Assembly: GCA_001801485.1 (NCBI GenBank) | Contig: MGXV01000025.1 | Span: 1 to 28,756, forward strand | Source of the DNA: Gammaproteobacteria bacterium RIFCSPHIGHO2_12_FULL_37_14 | Lineage (GTDB): Bacteria > Pseudomonadota > Gammaproteobacteria > DSM-16500 | Reading direction: 5' to 3' | Length of the DNA stretch: 28,756 nt | Shown: one piece after another, positions 7,282 through 15,928 of the stretch | Numbering within the stretch: the first letter of the stretch is position 1 | How the letters are laid out: every line of letters starts with the position of its first letter | Notes under the pieces: generated by a model | Database searches by the model: none | What the model was told of the DNA's origin: nothing | The model's input: the letters and a program-made list of their open reading frames with translations, nothing else | Position numbers and translations under genes: made by a program

Positions 7282-9240
7282 TCAACTCACCACTTCCGTC
7301 TTTGAAATCACTTCAGCATCTGGGACAGGATGTTGCAAAAAATTTCCCATAGCAACATCTGAAAGTGGTTGCGTAAGATAATATCCTTGAATTTCCGTAC
7401 AGCCTTCTTGAGCAAGAAAATCATATTGTTCTCGGGTTTCCACGCCTTCAGCAATGGTCACAATTCCGAGTTTATTCACCATCGCAATAATCGCTCGAGT
7501 AATAGTAGCAGAAGTTTCGTCCACTATAATCTGCTTAATAAAAGATTTATCTATTTTAATTTTATCGACCGAGAGGCGTCTTAAATTATTTAATGACCAA
7601 TAGCCCGTACCAAAATCATCGATGACGATTTGTATCCCTAAATCTTTCAATGCATAGAGTACGCGTAATGTATTTTCTGGTTCTTGCATAATAATACTTT
7701 CAGTAATTTCAATTTCCAGCGATGGTGGTGGTAAACTCACTTGTGAAATTAAATCGAGAATATCATCGACAAAAGTGGTCTGTTTAAACTGACGGCCAGA
7801 ACAATTAATAGCAATGGTTAACGAGCTTAATCCAGAATTATGCCAAACTTTTAGTTGTTGACAAGCAGTTTTCATCACCCAATTACTCACGGGAACAATT
7901 AAGCCGGTTTCTTCTGCGAGCAAAATAATTTCATCTGGTGTAATCGTGTTGTATTCTTGATTTTTCCAACGTAGTAATGCTTCAATACCAGTAATACGTC
8001 GTGTTTTAATTTCCATCTTTGGCTGGTAAGCGAGAGTAAATTCATTTTTCACTAATGCATGGCCTAAAGCATTTTGTAACGCCATTTTTTCTTGTGCTTT
8101 GTTCGTCATTCCTGAGGTATAAAATTGATAATTATTACGTCCATGTTCTTTTGATCGATATAAAGCTAGATCAGCATTTTTCATTAACGTTTGAATATTA
8201 TGTCCATCATAAGGATACATACTAATGCCGATACTAGTAGTAAGATATATTTCTTTACTCTGAACAATAATAACTTGTAATACATTTTCAAGAATAGTCT
8301 TGGCAATTAATGCTACGCCTTCTGTTTTTTTAACATCAGTAACTACTAATACAAATTCATCGCCGCCTAAACGAGCAACCATATCAGTGCTGCGTACCGT
8401 ACTACGTAAACGTTCCGCAATAATTTGTAAGATAAGATCGCCAGCTTCATGTCCAATCGTATCATTAATATTTTTAAAACGATCTAAATCTAAAAATAAC
8501 AATGCAAATCCATATTTATGTCGACGAGAAGTGGCTAAAACATGATTAATAAATTGTTCTAGCTTATTACGATTAGCAAGCCCAGTTAATGGATCATGGT
8601 ATGCCATATGGTGTAAGCGATCTTCTGCTTGTTTTTGTTGTGTAATGTTATGTACTTGAACAATAAAATATAGTGGCTTATCGTTTTCATCTCTAATCAG
8701 AGACATAGTCGATGTTACCCATACTATTTCACCATTTTTTCGAAAACATTGTTGTTCTGAATAATACATTTTAATTTGTTTATCGATTAATTGTTGAATA
8801 TTCATTTGCTGATTATTAAGATCATTCGGATGAATTAAATAATAATAATTCATTGTTAACATATCTGCTTCACCATAACCAAGTAATTCAGTCAGCGAAG
8901 CATTCACACGGAGAAATCGACCATCAAGATTTAATAAAGCAATACCAATACCAGATGTATTAAAAATTGTTTCAAAAAGATGTTGTTGTTCGTATAATTT
9001 AATTTTTGCATCATGTACTGTACTGCCAAGATTCAGTAATTTTTTCTTTTTATTGAAAAGTTGTTGTAGTAATATTAAAACGCATATTAAAAAAATAAAG
9101 CTCGCAGTAAGCGATATTGAGAATTCCAAGGTAGGAGAGAATAAAGAATTAATTGTAAACGAATAGATGAATGCAAATAAACCAATAATTGCCAGCCCGA
9201 TACTCACTCCTAACATGACAGCTAGCAACAACTTGTTCAT
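7282..9240 (-). CDS. Membrane PAS-GGDEF-EAL protein (c-di-GMP cyclase/phosphodiesterase)
   Basis: 652 residues from the ATG at 9240-9238, which has AAAGGA 6 nt upstream; a TTG at 9270 would add ten codons and include that site. Two membrane segments (about 4-30 and 42-60) anchor it in the inner membrane with the signalling domains in the cytoplasm. A PAS domain follows (about 85-200), then GGDEF (about 205-370) with an intact GGDEF at 292-296 and an I-site RSTD at 283-286, the usual product-inhibition site. The EAL domain (about 385-640) keeps EAL (420-422), N479, DDFGTGY (541-547), K562, AEGVE (597-601) and QGYYL. Both catalytic sites therefore look complete. The only visible oddity is a Trp in the DDFG loop (GYWSL instead of the common GYSSL). 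It stands alone on its strand, convergent with the ankyrin gene. Confidence 0.95.
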   Translation of the reverse strand: MNKLLLAVMLGVSIGLAIIGLFAFIYSFTINSLFSPTLEFSISLTASFIFLICVLILLQQLFNKKKKLLNLGSTVHDAKIKLYEQQHLFETIFNTSGIGIALLNLDGRFLRVNASLTELLGYGEADMLTMNYYYLIHPNDLNNQQMNIQQLIDKQIKMYYSEQQCFRKNGEIVWVTSTMSLIRDENDKPLYFIVQVHNITQQKQAEDRLHHMAYHDPLTGLANRNKLEQFINHVLATSRRHKYGFALLFLDLDRFKNINDTIGHEAGDLILQIIAERLRSTVRSTDMVARLGGDEFVLVVTDVKKTEGVALIAKTILENVLQVIIVQSKEIYLTTSIGISMYPYDGHNIQTLMKNADLALYRSKEHGRNNYQFYTSGMTNKAQEKMALQNALGHALVKNEFTLAYQPKMEIKTRRITGIEALLRWKNQEYNTITPDEIILLAEETGLIVPVSNWVMKTACQQLKVWHNSGLSSLTIAINCSGRQFKQTTFVDDILDLISQVSLPPPSLEIEITESIIMQEPENTLRVLYALKDLGIQIVIDDFGTGYWSLNNLRRLSVDKIKIDKSFIKQIIVDETSATITRAIIAMVNKLGIVTIAEGVETREQYDFLAQEGCTEIQGYYLTQPLSDVAMGNFLQHPVPDAEVISKTEVVS

Positions 9241-9327
9241 ACCAAATCCTTTGGATAAATGGATAAACAATCACATTCATTATTTTACCATAATCCTAGC
9301 TTGTTGGCATTGCGCTAAGCTGAGATA

Positions 9328-10458
9328 TTAATAGGTCGTACCTTGTAAATAAGCGATTATTGCACCTAAAAATCGTGCCGCTTCTCCACCTGTTACTGCT
9401 CGATGATCAAATGTTAAGGAAAGCGGGACAATATGTCTGATTATCATTTTCCCATCCATTGCAACCACCGCATCGCGACTACGTCCACAACCTAAAATAG
9501 CTACCATAGGCGGTACAATAATAGGGGTAGCATATCGGCCTGCAATCATACCAAAATTTGACAGAGTAAACGTTGCTCCTTGCATATCGCTTGCCGTTAT
9601 CGTTCGATCTTGTACAGATCGTTTGTAGACATCCACTTTTTTTCGCAATTCTTCCACCGAATATTTTTCTACCTGTTTAATAACAGGAACAAATAATCCT
9701 TCGGCGGTATCCACAGCAAGACCAATATCAACATGATCGAATAATTGACGCTTCAATGTTTTTCCATCAAACCATGCATTGAGTGAGGGTGCAATTTTAA
9801 CAGCCGCAACAATTGCTTTAAGTAAATGAATCGTAATATTCACCTGCTTAGATAAAGTAGTCGTATCCGCATCGTCAATGATCGTAACCGGTACTATTTC
9901 TTGATGTGATTGCATCATTATATTTGCCATCACACGCCGAACACCATGAAGTGATTCGCCTTGATCAACAACAGGAATCCGAGTTGACTGATCAATATAT
10001 CTTTTGACATCATCAGGTGTGATTAAACCTTGAGGTCCGGTTGGGTTAACGATGCTCAAGTCAATTTTCATTTGTTGAGCAAGTACTCTTGCTGCTGGCA
10101 TGGCCTTGATAGCCGGCGATTTTGTTTTTACTGCTCCAATAATGACATCGCCTTCATCCCATTTTTTGGAGCTTTCTTCAAGTGAGCCAACGACACTTCC
10201 TTTTGATTGCTCAATTGTACCTTCATCTAACTCAAAGCTAATAAAAGGTGAACCCGTTTGAATTACATCATTCACCTTTCCATATAATTTAATAATTTTT
10301 CCAGTATAAGGTGATGGCACATCGACAACTGCTTTTGCAGTTTCCATCGAAGCTAACGGTTGATCCACCGCAACTCTATCGCCTTCTTTGACATACCAGT
10401 CTCGAATTTCAGCTTCTGCTAAGCCTTCGCCTAAATCAGGTAAATGAAAAATTTTCAT
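9328..10458 (-). CDS. 2-oxoacid dehydrogenase E2, dihydrolipoamide acyltransferase
   Basis: 376 residues; the E2 core enzyme that moves the acyl group from E1 to CoA. Domains in order: one lipoyl domain (about 2-78) with the lipoylation lysine K42 in METAKA; a linker; a peripheral-subunit-binding domain (about 117-155) that holds E1 or E3; and the catalytic acyltransferase domain (about 165-376). The catalytic motif reads DHRAVTGG (351-358): the histidine H352 is present, but the usual Asp of HxxxDG is a Thr. I recall the same change in some gammaproteobacterial E2 proteins, so it need not mean loss of activity. The ATG overlaps the E1beta stop as ATGA, so the two are translationally coupled. 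Pyruvate is the likely substrate; branched-chain 2-oxoacids are the alternative. No E3 (lipoamide dehydrogenase) gene is in the window. Confidence 0.92.
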   Translation of the reverse strand: MKIFHLPDLGEGLAEAEIRDWYVKEGDRVAVDQPLASMETAKAVVDVPSPYTGKIIKLYGKVNDVIQTGSPFISFELDEGTIEQSKGSVVGSLEESSKKWDEGDVIIGAVKTKSPAIKAMPAARVLAQQMKIDLSIVNPTGPQGLITPDDVKRYIDQSTRIPVVDQGESLHGVRRVMANIMMQSHQEIVPVTIIDDADTTTLSKQVNITIHLLKAIVAAVKIAPSLNAWFDGKTLKRQLFDHVDIGLAVDTAEGLFVPVIKQVEKYSVEELRKKVDVYKRSVQDRTITASDMQGATFTLSNFGMIAGRYATPIIVPPMVAILGCGRSRDAVVAMDGKMIIRHIVPLSLTFDHRAVTGGEAARFLGAIIAYLQGTTY

Positions 10459-11435
10459 GTAAACTCCATCGTCCGATGTACTGCATCAATAATCCGTTTT
10501 TCACTAGGAATATAATACTTTTCTAATCTAGAATAAGGCACAATGGTATCAAAACCAGTGACTCTTACGGGTGGAGCCTTTAATAAAAACAATGCTTTTT
10601 CAGCAATTTGTGCCGCAATTTCTGCACCAACTCCACCCGTGAGTGGTGCCTCATGAATAATCACACAACGTCCGGTTTTTTCAACAGATAATAAAATAGT
10701 TTCCATATCCAGTGGTTTAATGGTAGCAACATCGATGACTTCTGCTTGAATACCTGCTTCAATTAAACGATCGCACGCACTCAAGGTCTCTTTTACCATT
10801 GCTCCCCATGTGACTAATGTCACATCATCACCTGTTCGCAAAGTAAAACAAGTATCTAGTGGTAATGCTTGGCCATTGTCTTTTACTTCTTGTTTAGCAA
10901 AACGATAAAGACGAGAAGGTTCAAGAAAAATCACTGGATCGGGATCGCGAATCGCTGCTAATAATAAACCATAAGCACGAGCAGGCGAAGATGGAATAAC
11001 GACACGTAAGCCTGGCACATGCGCAAATAGTGCTTCGGTACTTTCTGAATGATGTTCAGGTGCATGGATACCTGCCCCATAAGGAGTACGAAATACGACA
11101 GGACAACTCAAACGACCTCGTGTTCGATTACGAATGCGCGCCGCATGATTAATGATTTGATCAATTGCCGGATAAATAAAACCCATAAATTGAAATTCAG
11201 CTACTGGTTTCAATCCTTGTACCGCCATACCGACTGCTAATCCACCAATCATGGATTCTGCAAGTGGCGTATCCAGCACACGTTCAGGCCCAAATTTATC
11301 TAATAATCCAACTGTCGCCCGAAATACTCCTCCATCTTTTGCTACATCTTCGCCTAACACGATGACATCAGTATCTTTTTGCATTTCGTGAGCCAGAGCT
11401 TGCGTAATCGCTTCAACCAGTGTTATTTCAGCCAT
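10455..11435 (-). CDS. pdhB: Pyruvate (2-oxoacid) dehydrogenase E1 component, beta subunit
   Basis: 326 residues from the ATG at 11435-11433. The frame is open further upstream, but that part has no similarity to the family and lies inside the E1alpha gene; GGAG stands 10 nt before the chosen ATG. Seen: ALAHEMQKD and LGEDV near the N-terminus, DTPLAESMIGGLAVGMA, FxxFxYPAIDQIINHAAR, RTPYGAG with HHSEST, and VVIPSSPARAYGLL, all in the order expected of the transketolase-like beta subunit. It pairs with E1alpha to bind thiamine diphosphate and decarboxylate the 2-oxoacid. The start overlaps the E1alpha stop by 8 bases, and its own stop overlaps the E2 start by 4, so the three genes form a tightly coupled operon. 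The gene symbol assumes pyruvate as substrate. Confidence 0.93.
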   Translation of the reverse strand: MAEITLVEAITQALAHEMQKDTDVIVLGEDVAKDGGVFRATVGLLDKFGPERVLDTPLAESMIGGLAVGMAVQGLKPVAEFQFMGFIYPAIDQIINHAARIRNRTRGRLSCPVVFRTPYGAGIHAPEHHSESTEALFAHVPGLRVVIPSSPARAYGLLLAAIRDPDPVIFLEPSRLYRFAKQEVKDNGQALPLDTCFTLRTGDDVTLVTWGAMVKETLSACDRLIEAGIQAEVIDVATIKPLDMETILLSVEKTGRCVIIHEAPLTGGVGAEIAAQIAEKALFLLKAPPVRVTGFDTIVPYSRLEKYYIPSEKRIIDAVHRTMEFT

Positions 11436-12507
11436 GATCAACCATCTCCATCTGTTTAAGAATGTCGCGTTGCTCTGCATAAGCAGAAGGTAAGGTGGCG
11501 TACAGATAATCAAACATTGATACCAGTGATTGCGCTTTGAGATCAAAATAATCTTTTACTTCTTGATCAACTTTTTTAGCACAGTCTGCTAATAAAGCCG
11601 CTTCTTTTGCTTCATTCCAGATGCCTAATTTTTCGAGATAAACTCGCAACCGTGCAATAGGTTCTTTTTTCCATTCAACTTCTCGTAAATCTTTTGGTTC
11701 ATAACGACTAGCATCGTCTGCTGTGGTGTGATCATGTTGTCGATAACATACCATTTCCAACAAACGTGGTTGATAATTTTCTCGAGCAACTTTTAATGCT
11801 TCTGCCGTTCGATGTTGCACTGCAATAATATCGTTACCATCAATTTGTTCGCCTACTATTCCCGCTGCAATTGCTTTTTGCGCTAAGGTATGGGCGGCGG
11901 TTTGTACTTGTCGTGAGACAGAGATTGCCCATTGATTATTACAAACTACAAATACGACGGGTAATTGCCATGCTCCCGCAACATTAAGAGCTTCGTAAAA
12001 ATCACCCTGTGAGGTGGCTCCATCGCCACAGGTAACCATCACCGCTCGTTGCTGATGACGATATTTGATAGCATAACCCACTCCAACAGCATGCAATGGT
12101 TGACTGCCAACTGGTACACTATGCGGAAAATCCTCGCTCTCAGGGTTAAAAAAATTTCCACGTTCATCACCACCCCAATATTGCAAAATTTGCGAAAATG
12201 TTACGCCACGTTGCAATAATGACCCTACATCTCGATAGTAAGGTATATAAACATCTTTTTTGGCAAGCGCATGCCCAATTCCAACAAACACAGCTTCTTG
12301 TCCACGCGTCGAGGGATAAGTTCCCAATTTGCCCGTTCGTTGCAATGCAATTGCCTTCGCATCTAACATACGAACTAGTACCATTAATTGATACAAAACG
12401 GGAAGAACTTGCTTATTTTCAGCAATTAAGGGGAATTCATCTGCTATTTGGCTATTTTCGTTCAAAAATTGATAATATGGGATTTCAAATCGTTCAATGA
12501 TTTTCAC
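11428..12507 (-). CDS. pdhA: Pyruvate (2-oxoacid) dehydrogenase E1 component, alpha subunit
   Basis: 359 residues; the thiamine diphosphate-binding subunit of the E1 heterotetramer. Seen: LVRMLDAKAIALQRTGK and TRGQEA (about 43-71), YRDVGSLL, PVGSQPLHAVGVGYA, and the ThDP motif GDG (161-163) followed by EALNVAGAW and ending at NN (190-191). The phosphorylation-loop region HDHTTADDASRY is also typical. The start is a GTG at 12507-12505, preceded by AAGGAAG about 8 nt upstream; no ATG nearby fits better. It is the first gene of the E1alpha-E1beta-E2 operon and reads away from phaB across a 189-base shared intergenic region, which must hold both promoters. The alpha plus beta type (not the single-chain AceE type) is common in Legionellales and alphaproteobacteria. 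Confidence 0.93.
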   Translation of the reverse strand: MKIIERFEIPYYQFLNENSQIADEFPLIAENKQVLPVLYQLMVLVRMLDAKAIALQRTGKLGTYPSTRGQEAVFVGIGHALAKKDVYIPYYRDVGSLLQRGVTFSQILQYWGGDERGNFFNPESEDFPHSVPVGSQPLHAVGVGYAIKYRHQQRAVMVTCGDGATSQGDFYEALNVAGAWQLPVVFVVCNNQWAISVSRQVQTAAHTLAQKAIAAGIVGEQIDGNDIIAVQHRTAEALKVARENYQPRLLEMVCYRQHDHTTADDASRYEPKDLREVEWKKEPIARLRVYLEKLGIWNEAKEAALLADCAKKVDQEVKDYFDLKAQSLVSMFDYLYATLPSAYAEQRDILKQMEMVDHG

Positions 12508-12696
12508 AAAAATCTTCCTTACGTTATAATCAACTAATATTGAACTTCGATAGCTTGCTGTCCAATAAGTTTCAGTCGAATTGTTTATCTCGATAAAATT
12601 TTTACTGAAATGTTTGTCTTTCTTCCCAAGTTTTGAAAATGTGTCACAAGATTAGCGATCCCGCAAAACAGAGTCAAGACAGGAGGGTAAAATAAA

Positions 12697-13446
12697 ATGA
12701 TGGAAAAAAGAATTGCTGTTGTGACTGGTGGTATGGGTGGAATCGGCGAAGCAATTTGTCAAGAACTGTTCAAGCATGGCGTCAAAATTATCGCTACTTA
12801 TAATCGTGGCGGTAACCATGAATCAGCTCGTACTTGGCAACATCATCAAAAAAACGCAGGTTATCAATTTGATATTGCTTTTGTTGATGTAACGGATTTT
12901 GCTTCCTGCGAATCGATGATTAATCAAATTATTGCTGATGTTGGAGCGATTGATATTTTAGTTAATAATGCAGGACTTTCTCGTGATCATACTTGTTGTA
13001 AGATGAGTAAAGAAGAATGGGATCTTGTGATTAATACCGATTTAAATAGCGTATTTTATATTACACATGCCGTAATTAATAAAATGAAAGAAAAAAACTT
13101 CGGTCGAATTATCAATATATCTTCAATTAATGGGCAAAAAGGTCAATTTGGTCAAGTAAATTATTCGGCAGCTAAAGCCGGCATGCATGGATTTACTAAA
13201 GCCCTTGCTTTAGAAGTAGCAAAAAATGGCATCACAGTGAATACTATTTCGCCTGGTTATGTCGAAACCAAAATGATTCAAACATTGTCTGAAAAAATAC
13301 GTAACAAACTATTAGATGAAATTCCAATGGGTCGATTTGCGACACCAGATGAAGTCGCCTATGTTGTTGCGTTTCTTGCTAGCGAAAAAAGTAATTATAT
13401 TACCGGTGCAAATATTGCAATTAATGGCGGTCATTACATGCTCTAA
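12697..13446 (+). CDS. phaB: Acetoacetyl-CoA reductase (PhaB-type SDR)
   Basis: 249 residues, the standard size. PhaB reduces acetoacetyl-CoA to (R)-3-hydroxybutyryl-CoA with NADPH, giving the monomer for polyhydroxybutyrate. Seen: the nucleotide-binding TGGMGGIG (10-17), NNAG (90-93), and the Ser-Tyr-Lys set ISS (141-143), Y156 and K160 in YSAAK, followed by the SPGYVETKM loop. The VTGGMGGIGEAI start and the FGQVNYSAAKAGMHGFTKALA segment are close to PhaB and FabG; the phasin and phaC genes downstream decide for PhaB. The start has a very strong Shine-Dalgarno sequence (AGGAGG at 12681-12686) 10 nt before the first of two adjacent ATGs (12697 and 12700). No phaA thiolase is present in the window. 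Confidence 0.88.
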   Translation: MMEKRIAVVTGGMGGIGEAICQELFKHGVKIIATYNRGGNHESARTWQHHQKNAGYQFDIAFVDVTDFASCESMINQIIADVGAIDILVNNAGLSRDHTCCKMSKEEWDLVINTDLNSVFYITHAVINKMKEKNFGRIINISSINGQKGQFGQVNYSAAKAGMHGFTKALALEVAKNGITVNTISPGYVETKMIQTLSEKIRNKLLDEIPMGRFATPDEVAYVVAFLASEKSNYITGANIAINGGHYML

Positions 13447-13539
13447 GAGATGTTAGTATGCGACTAATAAAGCAATTAGCATTGCAACTGATTTATTATT
13501 GTTTGTTATAGTTAATTGATACTTTTTTTATACAGGAAT

Positions 13540-13568
13540 TTGACATTTTCTGTTAAATATCCTAAATT
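13540..13568 (+). promoter_or_regulatory. Sigma70-type promoter for the phasin-phaC genes
   Basis: A perfect -35 box TTGACA (13540-13545), a 17-base spacer and a -10 box TAAATT (13563-13568, 4 of 6 matches to consensus). The distance to the phasin start at 13614 leaves a leader of roughly 35-40 bases. This suggests the phasin has its own promoter separate from phaB, letting the granule protein be made at a higher level. Confidence 0.5.
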
Positions 13569-13613
13569 TAAATATAAAGAATGTTGTAGTGCACAAATCA
13601 ATGGAGGTTGAAT

Positions 13614-14021
13614 ATGTTTAATGAAAATTTCGATCAATGGTACAAAACCAAAAATCCATTCACTTCATCTAATGAATGGAGTAAACAAATCACTGAAATC
13701 TGTCATATTTGCCAACATATGACACAAAAAAATTTCGAATTGGCTAATGAAAATGTTTTTCGCCTCTCTGATCAATTTAAACGTCTCACTGAAGTCAAAA
13801 AGCCTGAAGAATTATTACATTTGCAGCGAGATTTTATTAATGAAAATATGAATGCTTGTATGCAAGGCATGCAAACCTTTATAACCTCATGCACTGAGTG
13901 TATAGATGAAGGTATGAAAATGTCTAAGCCTCTCTATACTGCAACGGGTGTTTTTGGCGCTGCACGCGGTGAGACGAATCCATCTCGATCCTATGAAAAA
14001 CATGAGAAATCGAGTAAATAA
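13614..14021 (+). CDS. phaP: Phasin (PHA granule-associated protein)
   Basis: 135 residues from the ATG at 13614, which has GGAGG (13603-13607) 6 nt upstream; a TTG at 13608 would overlap that site. Phasins coat storage granules and control their size. Seen: an all-helical amphipathic sequence with no signal peptide, the segment VKKPEELLHLQRDFINENM that matches the phasin core (a KPEDLLELQ..F...N pattern), then further amphipathic helix and a disordered polar tail. It lies between phaB and phaC, which supports the call. A hairpin (14049-14084) separates it from phaC. Five cysteines in a short helical protein are a little unusual for this family. Confidence 0.85.
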   Translation: MFNENFDQWYKTKNPFTSSNEWSKQITEICHICQHMTQKNFELANENVFRLSDQFKRLTEVKKPEELLHLQRDFINENMNACMQGMQTFITSCTECIDEGMKMSKPLYTATGVFGAARGETNPSRSYEKHEKSSK

Positions 14022-14048
14022 TTGCTCTTCGTAGGTACAATCTTCTCA

Positions 14049-14084
14049 TCTGTTCAATCCATCATTCATCGTGGATTGAACAGA
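14049..14084 (+). repeat. Perfect 13-bp stem-loop between phasin and phaC
   Basis: TCTGTTCAATCCA (14049-14061) pairs exactly with TGGATTGAACAGA (14072-14084) around a 10-base loop. No T-run follows on the plus strand, so it is not a standard intrinsic terminator. It is placed to act as a partial terminator, an mRNA stabiliser for the phasin transcript, or a processing site that sets phasin above phaC. It ends about 86 bases before the phaC start. Confidence 0.6.
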
Positions 14085-14170
14085 ATATCCATGTAGTGTA
14101 GCGTCACTCCCGAGCTAGTAAAGGAACTAGCAGGAAGTTCTCATGAATGAGTACTCCATGCGAGGGATAA

Positions 14171-15916
14171 ATGGACCATCCACATGAAGTCAACTACTAC
14201 GATACGTTAGATCGCTCACTACAAGTTGCTATTAGCCGTCTTAGTCATGGAATTTCGCCAGCAGCGCTGCTATTAGCTTTCTTCGATTGGTATTTACATA
14301 TTTCCATTCATCCCGCTAAGCAGATGCAATTACTTGAACTCTTTCAAGAAAATCTGTGGCATTTAATCTATCAATACGTAGGGCAGATCACCGGAGATCC
14401 ACGCGGTGAATACTGTACGTTAACATCACCGCAAGATAAACGTTTCGTCAACAGCAAGTGGCAGCAATTTCCTTACAATTATACTTTCGAATCATTTCTG
14501 ATGATCCAACAATGGTGGCATACTGCTGCAATCGAAGTAAGGGGTGTCAGTCGCCATCATGAAGAAGTGGTTGATTTCAGCTTGCGCCAAATTCTTGATA
14601 TGTTATCTCCTTCAAATTCACCGCTTACTAATCCTGAAGTGCAAGATGCAATTTTTCAACAACAAGGGGAAAATTTGACGCGAGGTTTTAATAATTTTCT
14701 TGAGGATCTCAGCCGTATTCATGCGAACAAACCTCCCATCGGAGCAGAAAATTTTATTATTGGAAAAAATATTGCTGTGACGCCTGGAAAAGTTATTTAT
14801 CGAAATCGCTTAATCGAGCTTATCCAATACGCACCATTAACAAAAAAAGTCTATGCTGAACCTGTTTTAATTACATCAGCGTGGATTATGAAATATTATA
14901 TATTGGATCTTACGCCAAAGCATTCCTTGGTAAAATATCTTCTAAAAAAAGGGCACACTGTTTTTTGTATCTCTTGGAAAAATCCCAAAAAGAAAGATCA
15001 TGATTTAAACATGAATGATTACTTCGACTTAGGCATAAAATCAGCTCTCGATGTTATTTCAACAGTCGTACCTCGACAAAAAATTCATCTGCTTGGGTAT
15101 TGTCTAGGCGGTACACTAGCTGCTATTGCCGCTGCAACCATGGCAAGAGATAACGATGAACGTCTAGCTAGTTTAACTTTATTAGCTGCTCAAACTGACT
15201 TTACTGAGCCGGGCGAATTAGGTTTATTTATTGATGAAAGCCAAATTGTTTTCTTAGAAAATATGATGAGAGAAAAAGGCTACTTAGATACCAATCAAAT
15301 GGCAGGAGCATTTCAATTATTACGTTCTAACGATTTAATCTGGTCACGTCTAATACATGATTATTTATTAGGACAGCGCAAACCCATGACTGATTTAATG
15401 GCATGGAATGCTGATGCAACCCGATTACCTTATCAAATGCATTCTGAATATCTACGAAATTTATTTTTAGACAATCAATTGGCAGAAGGAAAATACTTGG
15501 TAAACAAACTACCGATATCATTAACTGATATCAGTATTCCTATTTTCGTTGTCGCAACCGAAAGAGATCATGTCTCACCATGGCATTCCGTATTTAAGAT
15601 CAATATGCTAACCTCGAGTGATGTTACTTTTACGCTGACTAGTGGTGGACATAATGTGGGAATTGTCAGCATGCCAGTAAAAAAAACCAAACGTTATTAT
15701 CGAATTTCAACTTTAAAAGACTCGGATCGTTACATTGATGCAGAGAGTTGGTATAAAAATACTCGCCCAAATAATGGGTCGTGGTGGCCGGCTTGGGAAA
15801 AATGGCTAAGCAAGCATTCAGGTAAGATGGATAAACTACCCCCTAAAATGGGTTGTGAGAAAAAAGGGTATCTTCCTCTTGAAGATGCGCCAGGAACGTA
15901 TGTTTTACAAAAATAA
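14171..15916 (+). CDS. phaC: Poly(3-hydroxyalkanoate) synthase, class I-like PhaC
   Basis: 581 residues, the class I size. PhaC polymerises (R)-3-hydroxyacyl-CoA into polyhydroxyalkanoate at the granule surface. Seen: the N-terminal PhaC_N domain (about 75-245) with WQQFPYNYTFESFLMIQQWW, then the alpha/beta-hydrolase core with the lipase-like box GYCLGG (309-314). The nucleophile is C311, the aspartate is D466 (ERDHVSPW) and the histidine is H494 (SGGHN), the same triad order as in characterised synthases (the C. necator enzyme uses C319, D480 and H508). The C-terminal WWPAWEKWL segment is also typical. GAGG (14162-14165) precedes the ATG by 5 nt. Its stop lies only 12 bases from the stop of the convergent RND gene. 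Confidence 0.95.
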   Translation: MDHPHEVNYYDTLDRSLQVAISRLSHGISPAALLLAFFDWYLHISIHPAKQMQLLELFQENLWHLIYQYVGQITGDPRGEYCTLTSPQDKRFVNSKWQQFPYNYTFESFLMIQQWWHTAAIEVRGVSRHHEEVVDFSLRQILDMLSPSNSPLTNPEVQDAIFQQQGENLTRGFNNFLEDLSRIHANKPPIGAENFIIGKNIAVTPGKVIYRNRLIELIQYAPLTKKVYAEPVLITSAWIMKYYILDLTPKHSLVKYLLKKGHTVFCISWKNPKKKDHDLNMNDYFDLGIKSALDVISTVVPRQKIHLLGYCLGGTLAAIAAATMARDNDERLASLTLLAAQTDFTEPGELGLFIDESQIVFLENMMREKGYLDTNQMAGAFQLLRSNDLIWSRLIHDYLLGQRKPMTDLMAWNADATRLPYQMHSEYLRNLFLDNQLAEGKYLVNKLPISLTDISIPIFVVATERDHVSPWHSVFKINMLTSSDVTFTLTSGGHNVGIVSMPVKKTKRYYRISTLKDSDRYIDAESWYKNTRPNNGSWWPAWEKWLSKHSGKMDKLPPKMGCEKKGYLPLEDAPGTYVLQK

Positions 15917-15928
15917 AACTGCAGTTTT

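Noticed and set aside
11436..11546. Longer N-terminus for E1beta starting at 11546
   Set aside because: The extra 37 residues lie inside E1alpha, have no family similarity, and a proper ribosome-binding site precedes the ATG at 11435.
15915..15928. Palindrome AAAACTGCAGTTTT between phaC and the RND gene
   Set aside because: It has no loop and overlaps the phaC stop, so it would not form a stable terminator hairpin. It is probably chance in a 12-base gap.
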